Shown: piece by piece, positions 45,187 through 52,298 of the stretch
How the letters are laid out: each line of letters begins with the position of its first letter
How positions within the stretch are numbered: the first letter of the stretch is position 1
NCBI RefSeq assembly: GCF_003994255.1
Contig: NZ_ML133854.1
Location: forward strand, 146,208-210,207
Reading direction: 5' to 3'
DNA length: 64,000 nt
DNA from: Brachybacterium paraconglomeratum
Lineage (GTDB): Bacteria; Actinomycetota; Actinomycetes; Actinomycetales; Dermabacteraceae
Notes under the pieces: model-generated
What the model was told of the DNA's origin: nothing
Database searches by the model: none
The model's input: only the letters and a program-made list of their open reading frames with translations
Translations under genes and position numbers: made by a program

Positions 45187-47349
45187 TCACGAGTCGCTTC
45201 CGCTGGCTTCTTTGGCGTCCGCCCCTCGCGGCGAGATTAGCGGCTTGGTGAACTGTCGACGGTATAGCCAGCCAGTATCAGGACAATCGCTCACATCCTT
45301 ACTCTCGACCGACCGTGCTTCTATCCCGGTGATCTTCGTGAAGAGGGCCCCCGAGAATGACGCATATGAGGGTCGTCCGGAGCCTCCGATTATGTAAGAG
45401 AAACTGACGAGCCTCGCTGCAATGTCTTCAAGAGAGAAATCGTCAGATTCTAAGCCATTCGCAATGTCGGCCCGAAAGCTCTCCAGGGTCGGCGACTCGG
45501 CGATGACGTCATAGAGGAAACTGTTACCTGCTTGTGCCTTCGACTCGTCACCCTGGCGGAGACCATTCAGCAAAATCGACGACAATCTATCGGCCTCTCG
45601 ATGCAGCGCTTCACGCAGAGTCTGCGCAGTTTCATCATTGAGCGCATCCACGTCGCGGTTCGCTGTCGTAATTACATGGGTGCGACGGTGAATATCGGAG
45701 CATGCCATCAACGCGCAATCAATTTCGCTCTTAGGATTTGCGTCGACAAGGCGACGGAGCAGCGTCGCAGCCCAGTGTGTTAAGTGGACCAAGTTGGAAG
45801 TCAAAGAGCTCAGTCTGTCTTCGGCGTCATTGACAAGGGTCATGCCGACGGTTAACAACTCCAGTGTGACTGGACCGGAGGGACCTTCGTGGTGCGGCAG
45901 CTCTCTGATATCTGGATATAGCGAGCGGATCTTGCTCAGCGTCAAGGTCACCCGTGATTCGTCGTCGGCGGAGAGTAGCGAATGTAGATCGGCGCCGTTG
46001 CCGACGGCCGCCTTCCCAATCGCTCGGCTGACGATGGCGTCGGGTACGTCGTGTTCAGGGATAGCTTGCGCGAGGTACCGATCGAAGTAGTCGGGATGCG
46101 CGAACCGTCTGGGCGCAGCGCGGGAAGGGCTTGGGGCGCGAGTAGCAGGAAAGAGAACAGCTAGAACCGCGCGTGCATCTCGACGATCCTCGTTGCGATC
46201 GAGGACTTCAAAGAGTTGATCCCAATCCGGCTGCTCTACCTCACGTCTGCCGAAGCTCGCTATCGAAGGAGACGAGCGAGTTAGTTCACTCTTCCACGAC
46301 TGCAGTCGGGCGAAGACGTCGGGAAACTGAACCTTGAGGAAAACGGTCAAGATGAGGTCCACATCATTCATCTCACTGAGATCGTGGCTCCTGAACTGCT
46401 CGCGAACTTGCGCCAGGAATCGCTCAATTGCGCGCGGTGTAGTGAGTTGGGAGGGCATGGTGGACAGGATGATGTCACCGAACCGGTTCCTGTCGAAGCT
46501 TGTCTCGACACGTTCCGGGGTCAAAATCTCCGTCAGCCCGGCGTCCAGTATTTTTACGATCTGGCTCGTGAGAAGGGGCGGGATACTCAGTGGATACTGA
46601 ACTATCTTCTCCATGAACGCCCGAGCCCTAGCCTTCGATGCGTTGGACTGGTCTGGATTCTGCAAGGTCTCGATGAGGGTTTGTTCATCGTAGGCCAAGA
46701 TGAAGTCGACACCGGGGAAGCGGCCAAGCAGACGCACCACCTTAAGGAGGTCGAATAATTCGCCGGGTTGGAGACGGTCAATATCGTCGACGACGACCAG
46801 CACTGGTGTTCCGAGGGTCCGCAGTTCTGTCGCGATCTCTTCGAAGGCTACATTCCACGGTTTCGATAAGCGGGTCTCAAGACTTCGCGTCGCCTCGGCA
46901 ACTGCCGATCCCGCGACCGGGATCAAGGCCGCAAAAGGCCGCGCGATGTCGGCGTAGGTACTGATCAGGCCACGCAGGTCCTTACTGTTACTCGATTTTG
47001 GCGCAACGGTTGCAAGAGCGGAAAAGAACTCGGAAAGCAATCCCTCAGTTCCGGATGTCGCCCAAGGCGTAAACGAGACGACATGCCATCGGTTTTCGTC
47101 GAATTTCGTGAGGAAGGTGGTGATCAAGGCGATGACTGAGGACTTGCCACAGCCCCAAGGGCCCTCAAGTCCATAGACAACGCTGGATTCCGGGGAGTGG
47201 TTCTCGTCGATCAGTCGCGCTATGCGTTGGGCTACCTGTGCACGCTGGAGAGTGTCCTGGTCGGCTGTTGTGATCGGATCGTCTCGCCAGCCAAGCGAGG
47301 GCTTAGGTTGGTCGGCGGTCGGATGGTGCTCGTTCCCAGGTGAGTTCAC
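45187..47349 (-). CDS. KAP-family P-loop NTPase
   Basis: 720 residues. Walker A is GLEGPWGCGKSSV (60-72). Walker B is VLVVVDDIDRL with D188-D189-I-D191. GELFDLLKVVRLLGRFPGVDFILAYDEQTL and the SFTPW strand also fit the KAP family. KAP NTPases typically carry a membrane insertion; here only a weak hydrophobic stretch (PFAALIPVAGSAV) is seen. Members occur in phage-exclusion modules such as those related to PifA, so a defence role is reasonable but unproven. Start is GTG 47349. The gene is clearly AT-richer than the chromosome around it and is alone in its cassette. Confidence 0.85.
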   Translation of the reverse strand: MNSPGNEHHPTADQPKPSLGWRDDPITTADQDTLQRAQVAQRIARLIDENHSPESSVVYGLEGPWGCGKSSVIALITTFLTKFDENRWHVVSFTPWATSGTEGLLSEFFSALATVAPKSSNSKDLRGLISTYADIARPFAALIPVAGSAVAEATRSLETRLSKPWNVAFEEIATELRTLGTPVLVVVDDIDRLQPGELFDLLKVVRLLGRFPGVDFILAYDEQTLIETLQNPDQSNASKARARAFMEKIVQYPLSIPPLLTSQIVKILDAGLTEILTPERVETSFDRNRFGDIILSTMPSQLTTPRAIERFLAQVREQFRSHDLSEMNDVDLILTVFLKVQFPDVFARLQSWKSELTRSSPSIASFGRREVEQPDWDQLFEVLDRNEDRRDARAVLAVLFPATRAPSPSRAAPRRFAHPDYFDRYLAQAIPEHDVPDAIVSRAIGKAAVGNGADLHSLLSADDESRVTLTLSKIRSLYPDIRELPHHEGPSGPVTLELLTVGMTLVNDAEDRLSSLTSNLVHLTHWAATLLRRLVDANPKSEIDCALMACSDIHRRTHVITTANRDVDALNDETAQTLREALHREADRLSSILLNGLRQGDESKAQAGNSFLYDVIAESPTLESFRADIANGLESDDFSLEDIAARLVSFSYIIGGSGRPSYASFSGALFTKITGIEARSVESKDVSDCPDTGWLYRRQFTKPLISPRGADAKEASGSDS

Positions 47350-47400
47350 ACTTAGAGCCTACGTGCAACCCGTGATCAGCGGTGCAGCTAGGCACTGGTT

Positions 47401-47449
47401 GAGACGTTATTCGGCTACGGAACGTGGTGGAGTTCCGGTTTAACGTCTA
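47401..47449 (+). repeat. R4: cassette-border repeat
   Basis: ATTCGGCTACGGAACG, TGGTGGAGTTCCGG, TTTAACGTCTAG. The 25-nt core differs from the ychF end at two positions. The imperfect palindrome CGGAAC/GTTCCG lies inside it. It is followed directly by the HigBA promoter region. Confidence 0.85.
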
Positions 47450-47450
47450 G

Positions 47451-47472
47451 CGTTATTGACGCCGGTCGTTAT
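47451..47472. promoter_or_regulatory. CGTTAT direct repeats before higB
   Basis: CGTTAT occurs at 47451-47456 and 47467-47472, overlapping a TATATC -10 candidate. These are plausible contact sites for the HigA antitoxin. Confidence 0.35.
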
Positions 47473-47483
47473 ATCCTGGTCTC

Positions 47484-47765
47484 GTGATCAGATCGTTCGG
47501 GAGCAAGGACACCGAACGATTGTGGCGTCGTGAGCGAGTGCGCTCGATCGATCATCGGATCCATCGGGTCGCACTGCGCAAGCTTCGTCAGGTGGGATCG
47601 GCGGAGTCCATCGAGGATCTTCGGGTCCCGCCGGGCAACCGGCTCGAAGCGCTGAAGGGCGACAGCGCCGGGCAGCACAGCATCAGGATCAACGACGAGT
47701 GGCGGATCTGGTTCGTGCGGACCGACGCAGGACCGGAGGAGGTGGAGATCGTTGACTACCACTGA
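47484..47765 (+). CDS. higB: HigB/RelE-type toxin
   Basis: 93 residues, the compact RelE-superfamily size. SKDTERLWRR, HRVALRKLRQV, LRVPPGNRLEALKGDSAGQHSIRINDEWRIWFVR and VEIVDYH form the HigB pattern. These toxins cleave mRNA on the ribosome. GTG 47484. The toxin gene comes first, as is normal for HigBA. Its end overlaps the higA start by 14 nt. Confidence 0.93.
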   Translation: MIRSFGSKDTERLWRRERVRSIDHRIHRVALRKLRQVGSAESIEDLRVPPGNRLEALKGDSAGQHSIRINDEWRIWFVRTDAGPEEVEIVDYH

Positions 47766-48054
47766 GAAGATTGCCCCGATCCACCCTGGGGAGCTCCTCA
47801 TGGAGGACTTCATCGAGGGCTTCGGGATCACGCAGAACAAGCTCGCCGTGTCGATCGGCGTCCCGCCTCGGCGGATCAACGAGATCGTGCATGGCAAGCG
47901 GGGGATCACGGCGGACACCGCGCTCCGGCTCGGCAAGCTCTTCGGCACCACCGCACAGTTCTGGCTGAACCTGCAGACGCTCTACGACCTCGACCTCGCA
48001 GAGGATCGCGCGGCTGAGCAGATCGACGCCATCGTGCCGCTGCAATCCGCATGA
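47752..48054 (+). CDS. higA: HigA-type antitoxin
   Basis: 100 residues from TTG 47752. IHPGELLMEDFIEGFGITQNKLAVSIGVPPRRINEIVHGKRGITADTALRLGKLFGTTAQFWLNLQ is the XRE HTH of the HigA family. It should neutralise HigB and repress the operon. The ATGA overlap with the following nucleotidyltransferase ties that gene to the TA unit. Confidence 0.94.
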   Translation: MTTTEKIAPIHPGELLMEDFIEGFGITQNKLAVSIGVPPRRINEIVHGKRGITADTALRLGKLFGTTAQFWLNLQTLYDLDLAEDRAAEQIDAIVPLQSA

Positions 48055-48545
48055 CCTTCAGCGGGATGGACGCCGCTGAGGTAGTCCGGGTCGTTGGCTG
48101 GCTCGAGGAGCGATCAGTCGTCTACCAGGTCAACGGCGGATGGGCCGTTGACGCTCTGCACGGTTCCCAGACCAGATCGCATGGTGATCTGGATGTGTTC
48201 GTCGACTCGACGACGGTCGACGCCCTCATGGAATGGTTGCTCGGTCGCGGATACAGCATCGTGGAGGACTGGCGTCCGATCCGAGTTGAGCTGCGCGCCG
48301 GCGACAGGGCGGTCGACATCCATCCGATGGACGTGGACTGTGTCGGCGACGGGGTCCAGCAGGGCTTCGGTGAAGACTCGTTCGTCCACCGAGCGCGCGA
48401 GCGCGCGGTCGGAGTGATCGGAGATCGCTCGGTAGTTGTCGCGTGCGCCGCGCGACTCATGGCGCTGAGGCTCGGTTACGACCTCCGGCCGGAGGACCGC
48501 CACGATCTCGACGTGCTTGGGAGGTTGGTCGCCGACCACTCTTGA
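48051..48545 (+). CDS. AadB/LnuA-like nucleotidyltransferase
   Basis: 164 residues. YQVNGGWAVDALHGSQTRSHGDLDVFVD carries the nucleotidyltransferase motif (G29-G30 and D46-x-D48), and VDIHPMDVD supplies the third acidic residue. This arrangement is that of the ANT(2'')/lincosamide nucleotidyltransferase group. Whether it modifies a drug or acts as part of the TA system (as MenT/MntA-type enzymes do) cannot be told. It is translated with higBA through a 4-nt overlap and ends 16 nt before R5. Confidence 0.78.
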   Translation: MTFSGMDAAEVVRVVGWLEERSVVYQVNGGWAVDALHGSQTRSHGDLDVFVDSTTVDALMEWLLGRGYSIVEDWRPIRVELRAGDRAVDIHPMDVDCVGDGVQQGFGEDSFVHRARERAVGVIGDRSVVVACAARLMALRLGYDLRPEDRHDLDVLGRLVADHS

Positions 48546-48561
48546 GGTCCGTGGCGGGCAG

Positions 48562-48616
48562 TTGACGCAGATGGTTGTCCGTGCCGGAACTCAGTCGAGT
48601 TCCGCTTCAACGTGCA
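48562..48616 (+). repeat. R5: cassette-border repeat
   Basis: GCAGATGGTTGTCCGTGCCG begins at 48567, followed by the perfect 8-bp inverted repeat CGGAACTC-AGTC-GAGTTCCG. GAGTTCCGCTTCAACGTG is identical to the ychF end over 18 nt. Confidence 0.85.
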
Positions 48617-48672
48617 GGCAGGCACCTTCGCGCGTGTGCCGCAGTCAGAGCCGAGTGGCCCTCGACGCAAGT

Positions 48673-48690
48673 GTGATATCACGATATCGT
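48673..48690 (+). promoter_or_regulatory. Double GATATC operator of vapBC-2
   Basis: Two perfect 10-bp palindromes overlap by 2 nt: GTGATATCAC (48673-48682) and ACGATATCGT (48681-48690). Both have the GATATC core also seen at vapBC-1. GGGGGAGG follows for translation. Confidence 0.5.
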
Positions 48691-48709
48691 TCTGGGGGAG
48701 GTGGTCGTG

Positions 48710-48934
48710 ATGACGAACGTGCTGATCCGTGGTCTGAGTGAGTCTGCCGTCGAGCGCATCGATGCTGAGGCGGCGGCCCTGGGGCTCTCGCGCAACGAGT
48801 ACCTGCGTCGGCGCTTGGAGCAAGATGCCCCGCCTCCAGCAGCGGCCACGGTCGATGCTGATGACTGGAGGCGCTCAGCGGAGGCTTTCAGGGATCTTGC
48901 TGACCCTGACGTGATGGATGCCGCGTGGCGGTGA
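48710..48934 (+). CDS. VapB-type ribbon-helix-helix antitoxin (second locus)
   Basis: 74 residues. [37 protein letters not shown] is a ribbon-helix-helix of the FitA/VapB class, followed by an acidic toxin-binding tail ([19 protein letters not shown]). ATG 48710 is best placed behind GGGGGAGG. The stop overlaps the toxin start as GTGA. Confidence 0.88.
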   Translation: MTNVLIRGLSESAVERIDAEAAALGLSRNEYLRRRLEQDAPPPAAATVDADDWRRSAEAFRDLADPDVMDAAWR

Positions 48935-49344
48935 CGAACTGGCTGGTCGACAAATCGGCATACGTGCGGATGCAGGCCGGGCAGGCGGCGAGCCTCTCCG
49001 AGTGGAACTCGCGCATTGAGCGCAGGCTGATGCGTCTTTCGACGGTGACGCGGCTCGAACTCGGCTTCTCCGTCCGCTCGGGTGAAGTGGGGCGCGAGGC
49101 GTTCGGGCTGCCTCCGCTGTCGCTCATGCCGATCGAGCACCTCACGCCCGCGATGGAGGATCGCGCCTTCGAGGTGCAGATGCTCCTCGCCGATCGTGGC
49201 CGGCACCGCGCTCCGTCCATCCCGGATCTGCTCATCGCCGCGACGGCGGAGAAAGCGGGGTTGACAGTCCTGGCCGTCGACAAGGACTTCGATCTCATCG
49301 CGGAGGTCACCGGTCAGCCTGTGGAGACGCTCGTACTGAACTGA
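48931..49344 (+). CDS. PIN-domain toxin (VapC type, second locus)
   Basis: 137 residues. PIN acidic residues are seen in [31 protein letters not shown] and [14 protein letters not shown]. It is not closely similar to the first VapC in the array, so the two are independent acquisitions. GTG 48931 overlaps the antitoxin; GTG 48925 is possible. Confidence 0.9.
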   Translation: MTNWLVDKSAYVRMQAGQAASLSEWNSRIERRLMRLSTVTRLELGFSVRSGEVGREAFGLPPLSLMPIEHLTPAMEDRAFEVQMLLADRGRHRAPSIPDLLIAATAEKAGLTVLAVDKDFDLIAEVTGQPVETLVLN

Positions 49345-49419
49345 CCCATTGCGGTCGCGTCACCGGCCCATGAATCGACTGGCGGTGCAGGATCTCAGTG
49401 GGCTTCGAGACGATGTCCC

Positions 49420-49440
49420 GGCACTGGTGCCGCCAGTGCC
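49420..49440. terminator. Hairpin between vapC-2 and the MmyB remnant
   Basis: GGCACTGG and CCAGTGCC are exact 8-bp arms around TGCCG, between two convergent genes. Confidence 0.55.
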
Positions 49441-49450
49441 CGTGCTGACG

Positions 49451-49917
49451 TCAGATCCTGCGCAGCTCTGTCGCATCGGCGGCGTTCCACGCCGCCAGCA
49501 GCTGCAGTCTCTCCGCCGTCGGGGCGGTGGGCTCTGCGATGTAGGCGGACAGGGCGATCGACGGCTCGGAGTCCAGTGCGAGCTCCTTGAAGCCGAGGGT
49601 GGGCTCCCCGACCTCGTGGTGGTGGAGGATCTTCGTCCCGGCGCGGTGGACGCCGACGTCGTGAGCGGCCCACCGGGCGCTGAAGTCCTCGCTGCGGGTG
49701 GTCAGCTCGCCGACGAGCTGACTGAGCTGCTTGTCGTGCGGCGTCGCTCCGGCCTGGGCGCGCAGGATCTTCACGCAGGTGGCGGCGGCTCCGTCGAGGT
49801 CGTCGTAGAACCTGGCGGCGGCGGGTTCGAGGAAGACGAAGGATGTCAGGTTCGGCGCGGAGGCGTCGGAGACCCCGGTCAGCTCGCCCTTCTCGATCCG
49901 GGTGTAGTAGTCCACCG
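49451..49917 (-). pseudogene. Decayed MmyB/XRE-type regulator
   Basis: The C-terminal ligand-binding domain of MmyB-like regulators is intact: NLTSFVFLEPAAARFYDDLDG, ILRAQAGATPHDKQLSQLVGELTTRSEDFSARWAAHDV, then HRAGTKILHHHEVGEPTLGF. Before it only the end of the HTH domain remains (VDYYTRIEKGELTGVSD), fused directly to the domain. The first ~30 residues of the HTH and the ~70-100 residue middle part are missing. Full-length members have about 270-290 residues. The frame upstream of 49917 shows no homology. An internal deletion plus 5' truncation is the simplest reading. Confidence 0.75.
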
Positions 49918-49955
49918 AGGCAGATCTCCTGGTTCCACCGTGCGCTCGCCTGGTC

Positions 49956-50459
49956 GTGCTCTCCGGTCTCCCGGGAGTCGGGAAGACGAGCATCGCCAAG
50001 ATCGTCGCTGCGCGCACAGGGTCGGTCCACCTGTCCGTCGACGCGGTCGAGGACTCGATGCTCGCCTGCGGTCTGCCGCGAGGCTGGGTGGTCGGGGTCG
50101 CTGCCTACGAGGCGACGCGTGCGATGGCCGAGCTGAACCTTGGGCTCGGCCACGATGTCGTCGTCGACGCGGTGGACGACAGTGACGAGGCCCGGCAGAC
50201 CTGGCGTGCTGCCGCGGCACGAACAGGTGCAGACATCGAGTTCGTGCACCTCCTGATCTCGGATGCGCAGGAGCATCGACGGAGGCTCCATGGCAGGGAT
50301 CGAGGGCTCGCGCAAGTCGGCGAACCGACCTGGGCGGACGTGCAGCGCAGGCGTTCCGACTGTGCGGCGTGGTCCGATGCCGTGCCGGAGATCGACACAG
50401 GCGAACGGACTGCCGACGAGGTTGCGGATCTTCTCGTCACCGGGCTCGGCGTGCGGTGA
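49956..50459 (+). CDS. AAA-family P-loop kinase-like protein
   Basis: 167 residues. Walker A is at the very start (LSGLPGVGKTSIAKIVAART). SVDAVEDSML, VVVDAVDDSDEARQTWRAAA and VHLLISDAQEHRRRLHGR follow the pattern of small zeta-toxin/gluconate-kinase-like P-loop enzymes that phosphorylate small molecules. Substrate unknown. GTG 49956 starts only two residues before the first conserved strand, and a stop lies 16 codons upstream; the junction with the decayed regulator at about 49920 suggests that the 5' end was rearranged. Confidence 0.75.
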   Translation: MLSGLPGVGKTSIAKIVAARTGSVHLSVDAVEDSMLACGLPRGWVVGVAAYEATRAMAELNLGLGHDVVVDAVDDSDEARQTWRAAAARTGADIEFVHLLISDAQEHRRRLHGRDRGLAQVGEPTWADVQRRRSDCAAWSDAVPEIDTGERTADEVADLLVTGLGVR

Positions 50460-50479
50460 CGGCCTCGATGCTAGAGTTG

Positions 50480-50493
50480 TCTTGACGTCAAGA
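50480..50493. promoter_or_regulatory. 14-bp perfect palindrome before the VOC gene
   Basis: TCTTGACGTCAAGA lies 17 nt before the ATG at 50511 and overlaps the expected promoter. It looks like a MarR-type operator; no MarR gene is adjacent. Confidence 0.5.
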
Positions 50494-50510
50494 TAAAAAG
50501 GGGGGCGGCG

Positions 50511-50897
50511 ATGAGGCTCCACCACGTTCAGATCTCCATCGCGCGCGACGGGGAGGATGACGCTCGCCGCTTCTACGGTGAGGCGCTCGGGCTGCAGGAG
50601 GTGTCGAAGCCGCCGTCGCTCACAGGCCGGGGCGGATGCTGGTTCCGTGCCTTCGACGGTGACGTGATCACCGCCGAGCTCCATCTCGGCGTGGAGGAGC
50701 CGTTCCGTCCGGCCGAGAAGGCCCATCCGGGTCTCGTCCTCGACACGCTCGACGAGCTCGAGGCGACGGCTGCACGCATCGAACACGCCGGCTATGAGCT
50801 CTCCTGGGCGGAGCGCGATACCTTCGAGGGGTACGTCCGCTTCCATGCGCGCGACGGCTTCGGCAATCGTGTCGAGGTGATGACGCCGGCTGCGTGA
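50511..50897 (+). CDS. VOC (glyoxalase-fold) protein
   Basis: 128 residues. LHHVQISIARDGEDDARRFYGEALGLQEV and a second half ARIEHAGYELSW, FHARDGFGNRVEVMTP give the paired beta-alpha-beta modules of the vicinal oxygen chelate fold, with a His near the start and Glu near the end as possible metal ligands. Function unknown. ATG 50511 is preceded by GGGGGGCGGCG. Confidence 0.82.
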   Translation: MRLHHVQISIARDGEDDARRFYGEALGLQEVSKPPSLTGRGGCWFRAFDGDVITAELHLGVEEPFRPAEKAHPGLVLDTLDELEATAARIEHAGYELSWAERDTFEGYVRFHARDGFGNRVEVMTPAA

Positions 50898-50945
50898 CAT
50901 GCGGTCGGTGCAGTCGCCCGCCGCCAGGGGGTGTCGTCGGAGAGT

Positions 50946-50971
50946 GTGGCCGCGCTCAGAACAGCGGCCAC
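50946..50971. terminator. Convergent-gene hairpin
   Basis: GTGGCCGC and GCGGCCAC are exact 8-bp arms around a 10-nt loop. It overlaps the last codons of the SCO1664-family gene and follows the VOC stop by 48 nt. Confidence 0.5.
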
Positions 50972-51723
50972 GGCACCGCCGGCATCTCGCCGCCCGGGGC
51001 CGGGAAGAGCCCGTCCTCCTGCAGCCGGGCGCATCGCGCTGCGAGGGCTGCGAGCTCGTCGGCGCTGAGCAGCTCCGCAAGACGCTCGCCGAGCTCGCCG
51101 TCCAGCTCGTCGGCGACGCGGCCGACGCCTCCCAGCTCCTCGGCGGTCAAGGGCTCGCCCAGCCAGCCCCACAGGACGGTGCGCAGCTTGTCGTCGTGGT
51201 GGAAGGTGAGGCCGTGATCGACGCCGTAGCGGTGCCCGCCCTCCATGGCCAGGACGTGGTCGCCCTTGCGGTCGGCGTTGTTGACGATCACGTCGAACAC
51301 CGCCATGCGCCGCAGCGCGGGCGTGTCCTCATGGACCAGGACGATCTGCTGACCATCCTGGTCCTCGCCCTCGAGGACGGCCCGCCAGCCCGTGTCGGGC
51401 ACCTCGTCCGCCGCGACGAGGTCCACGGGGCTCTGATCGGGGTCCCGCTCCTGCCAGAGCTGCACCATCCCCTCCCCGAACGGGCCGTCGCGCAGCCAGG
51501 TGCGCGGCACGACGTCCCAGCCGAGGGCCTCGGAGACCAGGAAGGAGGCCACTTCCCGACGGGCCAGAGTCCGGCCGGGGAAGTCCCAGAGCGGGGCCTC
51601 GCCCGCCACGGGCTTGTACACGACCGCATCGTCGCCGATCCTGCCCAGGAACGTCGCGTTCGACGCCGTCGCGAGGCGACCGGTGAGCGTCAGCTCGGCG
51701 GTCACCAGGTCAGCCTGGGACAT
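50956..51723 (-). CDS. SCO1664-family protein (PI3/4-kinase-like fold)
   Basis: 255 residues. LTGRLATASNATFLGRI and VVYKPVAGEAPLWDFPGRTLARREVASFLVSEALGWDVVP make the ATP-binding lobe. FDVIVNNADRKGDHVL is the catalytic loop and YGVDHGLTFH the metal-binding motif of the PI3/4-kinase-like fold. In Streptomyces this family is encoded with DUF3090 and a phosphomutase, as here; the role is not established. ATG 51723 shares its last position with the DUF3090 stop. Confidence 0.87.
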   Translation of the reverse strand: MSQADLVTAELTLTGRLATASNATFLGRIGDDAVVYKPVAGEAPLWDFPGRTLARREVASFLVSEALGWDVVPRTWLRDGPFGEGMVQLWQERDPDQSPVDLVAADEVPDTGWRAVLEGEDQDGQQIVLVHEDTPALRRMAVFDVIVNNADRKGDHVLAMEGGHRYGVDHGLTFHHDDKLRTVLWGWLGEPLTAEELGGVGRVADELDGELGERLAELLSADELAALAARCARLQEDGLFPAPGGEMPAVPWPLF

Positions 51724-52298
51724 CAGGACTCGGGGATGATGCAGGTGTGGCCATCGGGGTCGATGGGGTAGCCGCAGAGAGTGCACAGGGGACGCCCGGC
51801 GTCCACGACCTCGCGGGTGCGCTGGGTGAACGCCCGGGCGGTGCCGACGGGCATCTTCACCCTCAGCATCTCGGAGTCCTCGGCGAAGGAGTCCTCCGCG
51901 GACGAGTCCTCCGCGAACCCCTCGTCGAGCTCGTCGTCGGCGGGGAGAGGATGCGCCTCGATGATCACCTGCGCCGTGGTGGGGTCCCAGCCGATGCCGA
52001 TGGTGCCGGCGCGGAACTGCTCCTGGACGGGCTCCAGCGGATCGTTGTCGACCAGCTCGACGGGAGTGCTGGTGGGCACGCTCCAGCGGTTGTCCTCGAC
52101 CTCGCGGAGCCGGTCGAGGATCTCGTCGATCTTCTGCGCGAGCAGGGCCGACTGCTCCTTCTCGAGGGCGATGCTCACGATCTGCGCGCCCGTGCGCGCC
52201 TGCAGGTAGAACGTCCGGGCCCCGGGACGGCCGACCGTCCCGATGACGACCCGGTCCGGCCAGTCGAACTCATGAACATGGGCGGGCACGTCGGTCAT
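51723..52298 (-). CDS. DUF3090 protein with C-terminal zinc ribbon
   Basis: 191 residues. FDWPDRVVIGTVGRPGARTFYLQARTG and LLAQKIDEILDRL, then GTIGIGWD and VIIEAHP are DUF3090 core motifs. An acidic linker (about 125-145) and RPLCTLCGYPIDPDGHTCI, a probable C-x2-C...H-x-C zinc ribbon, close the protein. It is the middle gene of the conserved actinobacterial trio, overlapping the gene on each side. Confidence 0.9.
   Translation of the reverse strand: MTDVPAHVHEFDWPDRVVIGTVGRPGARTFYLQARTGAQIVSIALEKEQSALLAQKIDEILDRLREVEDNRWSVPTSTPVELVDNDPLEPVQEQFRAGTIGIGWDPTTAQVIIEAHPLPADDELDEGFAEDSSAEDSFAEDSEMLRVKMPVGTARAFTQRTREVVDAGRPLCTLCGYPIDPDGHTCIIPES

Larger units (their letters stand above)
39880..49344. 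mobile_element. Cassette array inserted behind ychF
   Basis: Six small modules with 1-3 genes each, separated by five directly oriented ~50-bp repeats (41232-41294, 43901-43952, 45089-45137, 47401-47449, 48562-48616). Genes are accessory: toxin-antitoxin pairs, acetyl- and nucleotidyl-transferases, TetR/SDRs, an RCC1-repeat protein and a KAP NTPase. The two minus-strand modules are visibly AT-richer than the core. No integrase, transposase or conjugation gene is present. I infer serial site-specific insertion at the ychF 3' end with a recombinase acting from elsewhere. The right boundary is uncertain; no repeat is seen after the second vapBC. Confidence 0.6.

Noticed and set aside
45164..46090. 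Short plus-strand ORFs opposite the KAP gene
   Set aside because: No ribosome binding sites or motifs; antisense shadows in an AT-richer gene.
47361..47385. A further R-like fragment (CGTGATCAGCG) before R4
   Set aside because: Only ~11 nt match the sequence after the ychF stop; too short to call.
39880..49344. Classical integron with attC sites
   Set aside because: Some repeats end in AAC-type boxes, but there is no paired R/L box architecture and no intI nearby. The ychF-derived right half fits an att core better.
39880..49344. Prophage or ICE
   Set aside because: No structural, replication, relaxase, transposase or integrase genes were found.
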